Assembly (NCBI GenBank): GCA_003254925.1
Contig: QANZ01017167.1
Coordinates: 160,617 to 224,616, forward strand
Length of the DNA: 64,000 nucleotides
Direction of reading: 5' to 3'
Source of the DNA: Chamaecrista fasciculata
Taxonomy: Eukaryota; Streptophyta; Magnoliopsida; Fabales; Fabaceae
Made by a program: the position numbers and the translations under genes. Below, piece by piece: positions 20,199-30,186 of the stretch (positions within the stretch are counted from its first letter, which is position 1; each line of letters starts with the position of its first letter). The notes beneath the pieces were generated by a model that saw nothing but the letters and a program-made list of their open reading frames with translations, was not told where the DNA came from and made no database searches.

Positions 20199-22795
20199 GA
20201 GTCCACGTAACTGATTTCTTCCTTTTATATTTTTACTAAATTTATGTTAAAAATTTTTGTGTGATTTTGGTTTTGAAGAACAATGAATGTCATTGTGAAG
20301 TAGGCAAATAGCACAAAAGCTGAGAAATTAACAGACACTATCAAGATTTATACTACAGGACACAAACAATATTGGAAAATTTTTCTTGTGTGATTTTAGT
20401 TCTGAAGAGCAATCTAGAAGAATGAATGTCATTCATTGAGAAATAGCGGTACAAAAGCTGAGCATACTTGTCAATTTCAGTTCTTTCGTTTCAGTTTTAT
20501 AGTAGCAGAATACAGCTTTCTGTTGCATTCATGTTGTCCTGTCACAAACAACCTCTTTTCTAGTTTAATATAATGGAGAATTTGTGTGAGGATGAAGCTC
20601 GTTAACTATAATAACTTCTAAGCTTTAGTATCATTTGTTTGAACACTCCCGTGGATGATGGAACTCCAAATGAGAGTGTTGCAAAAGTTTTTGTCCGTGT
20701 AACACAACATATGTCAATCCTTGAAATTTGTCTGACATTTCAATGTTTGTGTCCTGTAAGATGGATTGCATATATAGTATAGGAAAACAGTGAAAATGGG
20801 AAAAGTTAACAATAAAAAAAAAAGAAGAAAAAATCAAAAGCATATTATTCCAATTCTGACTTGCTCATTTATTTCATGAAGGAATTCAAAAGCATCTTAA
20901 ATGCCTTCCTCATTGATAGGAGAATGAAGACACACCAAAATACAAATGTTAAAAAAAAAAGACCTCATGAATGATGAAAAAAAAAAACCAAAATGTTTTA
21001 TTTTTCAACGGACCAGCAACGTACAAAACCACCAATTTCAGCATAAAAGTAGCATAGCAAGTTCAAAAGGACTGTCTAAAATAATTAAATGACTACCCTC
21101 ATTACTTCTCAAATCGAGTACATTAAGGAGGCTTCTGGATTTTTTGGGCAGCCTATTTGTTAGTGATATAAATTGTATAGTGATCGAGTAAGATAGTTAA
21201 ATCTGTGAACCGTTGCAACATATATAACTATCTGATATTCACACTGACACACAACTCTTAGTACTATAAATATCAGTTTAAATGTACTCTCCACTCACAG
21301 AAGTCTTAATACATTTTCATTACTTCCTTTCATATCTTTATGAGTCTAGATACTTTTACTATTTCCAAAATTTTTAAGCTCAAAGTTGAGCAAGTACATG
21401 CCAAACAAAACAATAAGCATTCTTTAACATGTAATTATTTTTATTTGCAAGTCTATAATCTTATCCCTTTAACTAACCTGTTAACCTAAACTCTTGAATC
21501 ATGATGCAGTTGCGGAATTTGGTTTGTGCAACATCAAAGCATGATGTATACCTAATGTCACACTCTTCAGTCATTCATTGGTCTTCTTTAACATGCACAA
21601 GGTCAGAAGTGCTCAATGTTTCCGAACATGTTACACCATCATGAGGTGAGTGTTTCTAACAATAACTTCTTATCAATCTTTGGCCTTAATTTTTTATTCT
21701 TCAATTTCTACATTATGCTTCATGATGTTCAGTCTTGTTCTTATTCGTCTATGTTTTCGTTTTTCATTCACAGAAACATCCTGGAAGTCTGTTGGAGGGG
21801 TTTACACAGACTCAAGTTACAACTCTTGCTGTAAAAGATAATCTTCTGGTTGCTGGAGGCTTCCAGGGTGAACTTATTTGCAAGGTAAAATGATGTTTTA
21901 TTTGATTGTTTCTATAATTTGAGGAACATATGATAAGTAATCTCATTTTTATACAGGAGTACATTTTTATATGCAATGATGATGGTAGCCAATAATGTTC
22001 TATGGATCATGATTTATGTTCTATAATGGGACAACCCTCTCCCTATAAGAGCTCTTTTGGGGAGAGTTAGGCCTTTCTACACTTACGTCTTACCACTCTT
22101 GATGTTTTGCTTGAGGAATGAGGAGTCATGAAAGACCTCATTTTACTTCTAGCTGATTAATTCTGAAAGACCGATGGAACATTATATTGTTCTTTTTTGC
22201 TACTTTCTACTAATTAGTTATAGCATTGTTCTTAAAAATTGTTATTAAGATTTTGAAGGATCCATGTCAATTTAAATTTTATTTGATCTTGAAGCCCTTT
22301 ACCCCTGTGATCTTCAATGCTTCAACCCTTGAATGTATTGCCCTATGTTGTATAAGTTCTATTCCCAAGTCATGCTTCTTAACTTTCAAATCATTCATAT
22401 ATGAAACGGCAGATATGAAGGAATATGGGTGTCACAACCAATTCATGTGTCACCATAAACGTTGAAATCATTAATAAATATGTTTGGCTTCTTTGATGAC
22501 GAAGCTTTTGGATTCAACAGATATAGATTTTTCTTAGGCACACTGTAGTGAAAATGGCTTTTCTTGGTGGTGGAGTTGCTGACACACCCATTATTAGTTC
22601 CTTGCACCTACTGAACATAATGTGCATTTGAGAACTTCTCCAACAGATATTAAGATTATCTAATTTTTGGTACTGGATAACTTCTGAAGAAAATGTTGTC
22701 ACCAATTCTGAAGAAAATTTATTTGAATTAAGAAACAATAAAATAAATATTTAACAAAGTTATAGTGCTGTATCACTAACAAAGTAACAAATAAT

Positions 22796-24559
22796 CTAAA
22801 TGAGTGCTCTAGGACCCAGCGTGTATCTTATCTCCTCCAAAACAAGGCATCCACGACGCAGAAAGAGTTTTTTGTGTCTGAGAGAAAGAACATAACCAGG
22901 GGGAGCTTTTATTCTTCTCAATGATGACCTTTTAGACACCATCCAATAAACAATATCAACCTTCACATTTTTACACCCCCACAAATTGATTTCTCTGAGT
23001 TTCGTGCATTTTTGTACCACTTGCTTCACTCCCTTCGCTGTCACCTTAGAGCAATCCTCCAAGTCTAAATGAATTAGACCACAACAAGTATTTGAAATTA
23101 GAGAGAGTGATTGATCGTCAATACTTGTGAAAGACAAGTTCAAAACCTCTAAGTTGGGTAAGAGAAAGTTAAAATTCATCTCATCCAACAGACTCAGTTT
23201 CCGACATGAAGTTAAGTTCAAATGTCTAATCTTATTGCATTTCTTTAAGACTTGAACTACTCCTCTACCCGAGATATATGGACAAGACTTCAAGTCAAGA
23301 TACTCTAAATTGGGACAAATGGAAGCAAATGTGTTGAGATTTTTGTCCTTCAATCTAGAGTTATGACACAAATGAAGAGTCTTAATTTGAGAGTTGACAA
23401 CACGATCTTTTGAACCAACTTTATCTCGCCAAGCATTGAGCCCCACTGTTGTTCGCTCCATCACGATCTCATTGAGCAAAGGACATCTTGCCAGTGTCAG
23501 AAAGGTTGACTGGGTCAGCTTTTGAGAATCATTGAGATTTATAAAAGTCAGATTACGAAAAAACTCAGATAAATTAACCACATCATTATCGGTGAGAAAG
23601 TCATTCTTTTCAAGATTCAAGTGTTGAATAGATTGGCATTTAGACAACAAACGGAAGATTCCAGAATATGTATATCTGCAGCAGCCTTTGAGGATAACCT
23701 TCTTTAATGGAAAGCCTTGCTCTGCAATTAAACACAATAGCTCATCCGGTACAGAGCAACATGTCAAACTAATTGCAGTTAAGCATCTCAAACTCGTCAA
23801 TGAATTAACGAAGTCCGAAATAATATTGTGCCCTTCATTATTCACACCAAACTTTATATGACCGAGGGAGATAGAAGTCAAAGTGGGTCTCCGGCGAATG
23901 GCAGAACAAATTCCCCTTAGGGTCATGGAATCGCAACGTTGGATTGCAATTTCTGTCAGAAACTCACAGTTCTCACACACAGAGAGAAGAGATTTATCAG
24001 TGATAAAGCCATTACCAGAGAGATTGACTTTGCGTAGGTCTTTCAGCGTCGCAGCCAACGTCGTGATCCCCTTATCAGACGCAGCGTGACTATAATAGGG
24101 GAAGCTAATGTCAAGCTCTTGAAGAGACGGGAAACAATGAGCTATCATAACCAGAACGTCATTATCAATATTAGCACCAGAGTATGTCAAAACCCTAAGA
24201 TTCCGCATCGTGGAATCTAATTCTCGGAGTCCATCGACGAGAAGCTCTACCCTATAGGAAAGATTGAGCGAATCAAGAGACAAACCAGATCTCGAAATAA
24301 GACGAAGAACGGAATTGTTGTCGCCAATGAATTCACTGAGATCGATGGACTTAATGGCGGGAAACCTGAGAAAAAGACGAGGAAGGGAGGGAATGGAAGA
24401 AGAGTCGAGAATGGTGAGGGAGGAATAAAGGCCGTTGGTGATGGAGAGGAATCGCTTGCAGACGGAGGAGAGAGAATCGTGGTGACGGTCGTCGTCGAGT
24501 GATCGGAAAATCAATTGCCAGCATTCATCGGGCAAATCAAACTGATTTTGATCAGACAT
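22796..24559 (-). CDS. F-box/LRR-repeat protein, 587 aa
   Basis: A single open exon starts MSDQNQFDLPDECWQLIFRS. The F-box lies at residues about 7-45 and cysteine-type LRRs fill the rest (LRKVNLSGNGFITDKSLLSV; LTAISLTCCSVPDELLCLIA; LEYLDLKSCPYISGRGVVQV; LIHLDLEDCSKVTAKGVKQV). It ends GCLVLEEIRYTLGPRALI, about ten residues longer than the gene at 5216 because the stop is shifted. As with that gene, the likely role is target recognition in an SCF ubiquitin ligase; the substrate is unknown. All reading-frame landmarks broken in the 14,820-16,495 copy are intact here. Its 3' end directly meets WD-repeat pseudogene copy 3, the same convergent arrangement as at 5216. Confidence 0.9.
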   Translation of the reverse strand: MSDQNQFDLPDECWQLIFRSLDDDRHHDSLSSVCKRFLSITNGLYSSLTILDSSSIPSLPRLFLRFPAIKSIDLSEFIGDNNSVLRLISRSGLSLDSLNLSYRVELLVDGLRELDSTMRNLRVLTYSGANIDNDVLVMIAHCFPSLQELDISFPYYSHAASDKGITTLAATLKDLRKVNLSGNGFITDKSLLSVCENCEFLTEIAIQRCDSMTLRGICSAIRRRPTLTSISLGHIKFGVNNEGHNIISDFVNSLTSLRCLTAISLTCCSVPDELLCLIAEQGFPLKKVILKGCCRYTYSGIFRLLSKCQSIQHLNLEKNDFLTDNDVVNLSEFFRNLTFINLNDSQKLTQSTFLTLARCPLLNEIVMERTTVGLNAWRDKVGSKDRVVNSQIKTLHLCHNSRLKDKNLNTFASICPNLEYLDLKSCPYISGRGVVQVLKKCNKIRHLNLTSCRKLSLLDEMNFNFLLPNLEVLNLSFTSIDDQSLSLISNTCCGLIHLDLEDCSKVTAKGVKQVVQKCTKLREINLWGCKNVKVDIVYWMVSKRSSLRRIKAPPGYVLSLRHKKLFLRRGCLVLEEIRYTLGPRALI

Positions 24560-24836
24560 TTTCAGAGAGAAACAGAGTGGAATGAATGTGAGAGGAAGAA
24601 GGAGAATGAGAAGAAGTGAAAATTGAAGGGTGGGTTTATGCGATAGGCATGGGGTTTTTGCTGATTTATAGGAAAATAAAGAAAGATAAACGGAGGAAGT
24701 TTATGTAGGATTATATGATTATGATATACTAGAATCAGTATTTCATTCAAGAATCTGAATTCCGAATTTTAAGATTTTTTTTTTGTGTTTGATTGTTTGA
24801 ATTCTAAAGATATTCGGTAACAATTAAATTAGTTTT

Positions 24837-25378
24837 TAAAATGAGGAAACTTATGTCCCTCCTTTTTTTACTGGGTCAACTATTTGGTTTCTTATTGATT
24901 GAAATGGACTACCCAATTTTTTATTTATCATAATTGTGAACTATTTAGTCCTTCATTTATTGTAATCGTCAACTATCAGACGTTAAATGCTTACATGACA
25001 TCATTAAATGTCATTTTGACATCCTAATCACCTAAATCAATCGAACCGGACCAACAAACCCAATTAAATCGACCTAAAATTGAGTTACACCCAAATATTT
25101 GTATTACACGTAAAGCTTTCCATAAGACATAAATTATTGAATTATTCTTAAATCTCAAAGCCTAGGTGGTCCCAAATAGTTCAATATGTGGCATTTAAGG
25201 TGTTACATGTACACTTGATGGCCAAGTTATCAGTTTTGGTAACAGAAATAGACTATAGGTACTAACGAGTTGATATTTTTAATTTTTGAGGGACCAAATA
25301 GTCTATTTCAGAAATGTAAGGACCAAATAGTTAAAACTATGAAAAAAGAGGTACCAAATAGTAAGTTTCCTATTTTAA
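24837..25378. mobile_element. Foldback element (AGGAAACTTA ends)
   Basis: The left end reads AAAATGAGGAAACTTATGTCC and the right end, on the minus strand, AAAATAGGAAACTTACTATT. The interior repeats words of the type CTATTTGGT / ACCAAATAGT in opposite orientation. It is non-coding. A similar right end occurs inside the Mutator-like element at 38,310-38,375. The family is not identified. Confidence 0.5.
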
Positions 25379-25379
25379 A

Positions 25380-26091
25380 ATAATGAAATATTTAAGTTAA
25401 AATTTTAATTTATTTTCATTCATCATTGTAAATTTTAGTGAATTACGTCTTGTTTATATATACATTTAAAACAATTATGTGATTTCTTTTATTTTTTTAA
25501 TATCGTTAATATTCCAAGAGTTAAAATTTTATTATTTTTTAATATTTATAATAGTTAAATAATATTAATTCAACAAAGAATAATTTTGAATACAAACATG
25601 TCTAAATAATAGAAAATAAAAAAAATAACATGAAATCATTAAAATTCAAATCTTGGTACACAAGATATTTTATATTTTTTCTATAAAATATTTCAATCAT
25701 AAACTTAAATTTATATTCTGGATGGTTGGTTATATATATAAAAAATACTCCTTTATATTTTCATATCTTTCCATTTTCTATTAAGAAAATTGGTTCAAAT
25801 GTAGGATAAGAATCTAATATGATTTTACATATATTTCAACTTGGCCATGTATGAGGAGAGGTGGGTTTTGCTCCCCCATCTTCCCGTGATTGAGGTTTAC
25901 CACTTCAAAAATTGTGTCAAATATAACAAAAGCTACCCACCTATGTAGCATAATCCTTTTAACTTTTAACAATTGATATAATATTCTTTAAATATCTTAA
26001 CTGAATGTGATATTTTTAGAATATCTTAATCAAATCAATCCCCTAACTAACTCATTCTCAAAGGATCTCCACTTCCTTAACTCCCTCTGTT

Positions 26092-26126
<35 letters not shown>

Positions 26127-26640
26127 CTTTTGGTCTCTCTAACAATATGCATTCATATTCTTCAAAATTCACGAATATGCATTAGACTAGTTGGCGAGAT
26201 CGACTCTCACCACACCTTTCTTGCAAGTTCACAACCTTCTTGCTATTGAGAATCTTTTTACTGAAAAATAGTTTCATCAACAATAAATATGAAAAACATC
26301 ATATAAATTAGTCTTTTACCTCTTAAAACTAATATATGGATAATCGAATTGATTGGAAAATAAAAGTAAAGGTTAAAATTTAAGAATGATATTATTAGAA
26401 CAATATCATGTATATAATCATTATTTTTTGAAATAAAAAAAGACATTTATTTTCATCATGCATTCATTTCTTCCCATTATTTTATTTTAATTCAAACAAA
26501 TAAAAATAAAAATATTGTAAAAGTTTATAATAAAAATATATTATTTACTTTTAAAATAAAATAAATAGTTAATATTTGTATATATTTATAACATCATCTT
26601 ATTCAATCGAACTCCTAATTCAATAAGATCATAATTTTTA
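25380..26640. other. AT-rich intergenic sequence with a TA microsatellite
   Basis: A (TA)n run lies at about 26,096-26,125. No coding region, RNA gene or terminal repeat was recognised in the rest. Confidence 0.5.
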
Positions 26641-27137
26641 AAGGGCCAAAGTCTTATTTTGGTCCCTCATGCTTACTCAAAGTTTTATCTTGGTCTCTTA
26701 AGTTCTTTTCGTTCTATTTTGGTCCCTCATGTTTGCTCAAAGTTCCGTTTTGATCTCTCAAGTTTTCCAAAAAGTTTCACTATTAGTCTCTGACTCTTTT
26801 CCATCCACTTTTTCTGTTAAAAAAAGGAAAAAAAAAAACTAACTTTCATCTCTCAATAGTTTTGCTCTTTTGCATTAAGATCTTAAAAAGAGCAAAATTA
26901 TTGAGAGAAGAAAGTTATTTTTTTTTCTTTTTAACAGAAAAAGTGGATGAAAAAGAGTCAGAGACTAATGGTGGAACTTTTTAAAAATTTGAGGAACCAA
27001 AACAGAACGAAAAAAACATGAAGGACCAAAATGGAACTTTGAGAAAACATGAGTGATCAAAACGGAACGAGAAAAACTTGAAGAACCACAACGAAACTTT
27101 AAACAAACATAAAGGACCAAAATAAAATTTTTGCCTT
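26641..27137. mobile_element. 497-bp foldback element
   Basis: Almost the whole element is one imperfect palindrome. The left half carries TATTTTGGTCCCTCATG words and CTCAAGTTTT; the right half has the complements (CATGAAGGACCAAAATGGAA). The centre is near 26,880, around AGAGCAAAATTATTGAG. Transcription of either strand would give a long hairpin. There is no coding capacity. Confidence 0.65.
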
Positions 27138-27718
27138 TTTAAAACGTTGTGGTATAAGAAAATTTAAAATATATAAGATTTAGATATAGATATATTTGAA
27201 ATTTAAAGTTACATCAAACTTATTTTAAATTTCAATTTAATGAAAAGTTAAACTAATTATAATCATACATTTAAAATAAAATCTTATAAATTCATGTTTA
27301 AGACTAATTTAAATATATTTATTCTGTGTTCTATTAACAATAACCCCTAAATTTAGGAAATTTTGTTTTGGTTTATTTATTAGTATATATAAGTCAAAAT
27401 CTCATTTTTGTCATCAAGTGTGAATTTGGTTTAGATCTTTATTTTGATTATCAAACTTTTTCATATTATAGTAAGTCCAAAACGTTTTGACTTGAATAAT
27501 TGAGATGAATAATTCTAGTTTGTATATGTCTTAATAAGTGAGTTAGTTGAAGGAGAGAAAAAAATCATTATTTTTAGTCACAACTCACAATTTGAAAATA
27601 AATTTGTGATCAATTTATTTTAATTAAACTAACAACTTATTCAAACTGAAAACATAATTCCTGCCAGATTAAAATACATAATTTAGTTTCTTACTATACT
27701 GTATGTTTCAATCTTTTA

Positions 27719-28470
27719 GGTGGTGTTTGGTACACAAATTGAAAAATAGTCTCGGGATTAGGAGCTCCGGCATAGACTAATCCTGCGTTTGGTACGCGGA
27801 TTAAAAAAATAGTCCTGAGAATATTGTATTCCTAGGAATAACATAATTTCCTAAAGTAGCTATTTTTCAATCCCACCCTGGGGGTGGGATTAGTCTAATC
27901 CCATGAGGATGAGATTATTTTGGTCCACTAAAAATTACTAATTTACTCTCATTAAACTTAGTTAATTAAATTTTGTTCTAGAAACTCTTTCCATCTCTCA
28001 TCTAATTTTATTCTCTATGTCAAACCTAACTAATTAAGTTTAATTTTGACAATTATAATTATATTTTGAGCGATAATTTTTTTAGACTATTTTTCAATTT
28101 TAAAAATTATGACATTATGTTTTGAAATCGTATTTTCTTGATAAATCACCAATGATGTAAAAACAAAGAACATTTTTTCAAAGTATTCTTATTAATTGTT
28201 TTGGAAAGTTTTCGCATTTCATAAGTTTATTTGAAAATAAAAAGTCAAGGTCATATTTGGAAAAATATCAAATATTCTCATGATTATCAAAGTTGAACAA
28301 AACACAAGATTGTAATATTTATAGGATAGGAATATTGCAAAATAATCCCATGACTGTTTTAACTCATCCAAACAGATATTTTTATATTCATGGGAATCAT
28401 ATTATGGGGAATCACATTCACAAGAATATAATTCCCGGAATGAAAAAATAGTCCGTATACCAAACGCCGC
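27719..28470. mobile_element. Tourist/PIF-Harbinger-like MITE, 752 bp
   Basis: The ends are GGTGGTGTTTGGTACAC on the left and, on the minus strand, GCGGCGTTTGGTATAC. The three bases TTA flank both sides (27,716-27,718 and 28,471-28,473), matching the TWA target duplication of PIF/Harbinger elements. The subterminal ATAGTCTCGGGATTA / TAATCCCATGA type words are also inverted. No transposase is encoded. It appears to be nested in a larger foldback of about 27,345-28,932. Confidence 0.65.
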
Positions 28471-28609
28471 TTAAGGATTAAATTGTTAAATCGATGACCT
28501 TTTAAAAATCGAGTTGTTAGTTTTCTCCTTTTTTTTACCATAAGAATAAGTATTTTTTCTAACTTATTTATGAGAAAAAAATTATCCAAATTTGGTGTCT
28601 AACTAAGAT

Positions 28610-28830
28610 AAAATAGAATCACCTTTAATCACATGAGTGTGACTTAGTGGTTCTTCACTTGGTTTCTCAATTAAATGGTGAGAGTTCGAATTTCATATTT
28701 GGGTATGAAAAGCATTCTGTGCTAACTATTTACCTTTAAGTAAAGGAGTGAAGGACCTACGACGAAGAAATTAGTCACTGTTTCGATAATGGATACTCTT
28801 GGTTTATATAAAAAAAATAGAATCACCTTT
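28610..28830 (+). mobile_element. tRNA-derived SINE with 17-bp target duplication
   Basis: AAAATAGAATCACCTTT flanks the insert at 28,610-28,626 and 28,814-28,830, exactly. The 187-bp body has pol III-like internal promoter boxes: an A-box-like TGACTTAGTGG near 28,640 and a B-box-like GAGTTCGAATTTC near 28,682, about 42 bases apart. The 3' end runs into an A-rich tail before the second duplication. This fits a plant tRNA-derived SINE. It is not a tRNA gene: no cloverleaf can be drawn downstream of the B box. Confidence 0.75.
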
Positions 28831-29009
28831 TAAACTAATAAGGGAACAAATAAAAAGTTTGAAGATCAAAACCGAAAAAATTAATTTTGAGGACTAAAAT
28901 AGAATTCTTCCTATAATTCAAGGATTAAAAAGAGGTTTAAGGTATGTAGGTACCGTCATTTGTCCTTTCACCCGTTCCTTTTCTTGCCACGTTCGCAAAA
29001 CCTCTGGCC

Positions 29010-29226
29010 TTATAATTATATGCCAACACCGTCTTCCAAGTCTCTCTTTTCTCTCTTTCCTCTCGATTTCTCGCGATCCAATCATTCAACAGATTTTTTA
29101 ATTTTTCATTCTAGTTTTCTTTTAAGGGTTTCATAATCGACAACTATACTAACCAAATTAATCCTTGGACAGTCCTTAATCTGGATTCCCTCCTTCGAAT
29201 TCTCACATATCAGAAACGGAGAACGG
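29010..29226 (+). promoter_or_regulatory. Putative core promoter and 5' leader exon of the WD-repeat gene
   Basis: A TATA-like TTATAATTATA lies at 29,010-29,020, followed by a CT-rich leader (TCTCTCTTTTCTCTCTTTCC near 29,041). A good splice donor, GAACGG/GTAAGA, is at 29,226/29,227, pairing with the acceptor TTTTCCAG before the start codon exon at 30,184. I infer a non-coding first exon and a 957-bp leader intron; no transcript data were available. Confidence 0.45.
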
Positions 29227-29714
29227 GTAAGATTTAATTGACCTTTGTTTCATCAATTCAATGGTTTTTGTGCCTGCTTTCTGTGTTTTGTCAATTTCTC
29301 GTTCTGGGTTCGCTTCCCCTTTCGTGCTTTCTCTGTAATACTTTTAGTTTGTAATTTATTAGCATCTAATGACGATGGCTTAGGGATGTCGGTTGTGAAT
29401 CTCCGACTTAATTATCGTTAAAATCTGGCTTGTTTGGGAAATTGTTTACATTTTGAATCTGCCCTTGATTTTTTTTTTTTTTTGTGTATAGCCTTATAGC
29501 ATGTTGCTGATGACAAGTGGCTTTAATACCATTGGAACCCTAAACTCTGGTTTTCTATATGCAATCAGTTTTAGTTTTTTATTTTTTTTTAAAAAAATAT
29601 TGGGAAGGCTACTTTGTACACAGGCTTACAGAATATATGTGCCATTTGCTAATACATGACCACTTATAGGATTGGATATAATATGATTGGCGATTTTCTT
29701 ATATTAATTTTATT

Positions 29715-30005
29715 TTGTTTTGGACCAAATACTGAGGATTAAAACACCCAATGTGGGTGTTAATCACATGACACGAATATTTGCTTATACACGCTCACAC
29801 AGAGTTAACCAGCCAATGTGGGGCTTAGGAAGCCACCACAAGGGCAGCCTCAAATGTGACACGGGCTCCCGCCTAGGCATTAAACTACATACACAAGTGC
29901 TTTTTTGGGACCAAAAACCAAGGGGTAAAACACCTAAGGCGGGTGTTAATTACATGGCACGAATTTCTACTTATACACACTCACACACAGTTAGCCAGCT
30001 GATGT
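29715..30005 (+). repeat. Imperfect tandem repeat of about 185 bp in the leader intron
   Basis: Two copies, starting near 29,719 and 29,905, share GGACCAAA, TAAAACACC, GGGTGTTAAT, CATGRCACGAAT and CTTATACACRCTCACACA in the same order. They diverge by roughly a fifth. The function is unknown; a decayed retroposon pair is possible. Confidence 0.5.
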
Positions 30006-30186
30006 GCTCATATTACTTAATGCTGTGTTCCTTGTTAGATCATAACTTATGAGTTCTTAATCTTTGAAGGTTATAGGGCAGCTTAGACTGTTACTGAATT
30101 TTCTTAAGTTGTGCTGCTTTGGAATATTGTTTGACCTTGCATTTATTTTTCCTTGTTCTTATATGTGTTGATTGGTTTTCCAGAAC

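Larger units (their letters stand above)
18910..21490 (+). repeat. RLP-derived duplicon, copy 1
   Basis: Nearly the same sequence as 44,163-46,367: an RLP 3' fragment, then about 1.7 kb of its downstream flank, same order and strand. The flank contains AT-rich DNA with an inverted pair of the word ACAGGACACAAACA (near 20,357; complement near 20,745). This copy carries an extra 521-bp TIR element at 19,678. It interrupts intron 3 sequence of WD-repeat pseudogene copy 3; TCATGA-type words occur at both junctions. Confidence 0.8.
18407..22712 (+). pseudogene. WD-repeat pseudogene copy 3, split by a duplicon
   Basis: 18,407-18,711 matches intron 3 of the intact gene (31,008-31,552), including the phrase GGTCTCAGCCTCATTGAAGA. 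The copy resumes at about 21,497 with exon 4 (21,509-21,645: LRNLVCATSKHDVYLMSHSS, then VIHWSSLTCT). Exon 5 follows at 21,772-21,882 (HPGSLLEGFTQTQVTTLAV). Then comes intron 5 sequence, and a deleted exon 6 near 22,680-22,712, where F-box 3' flank sequence takes over. The 2.8 kb between 18,712 and 21,497 is foreign: an RLP-derived duplicon. Exon 4 has a one-base change near its end, and exons 1-3 and 7-9 are missing. Confidence 0.75.

Noticed and set aside
28627-28813. tRNA gene suggested by A-box and B-box words
   Set aside because: No acceptor stem or cloverleaf. The target duplication and A-tail show it is a tRNA-derived SINE.
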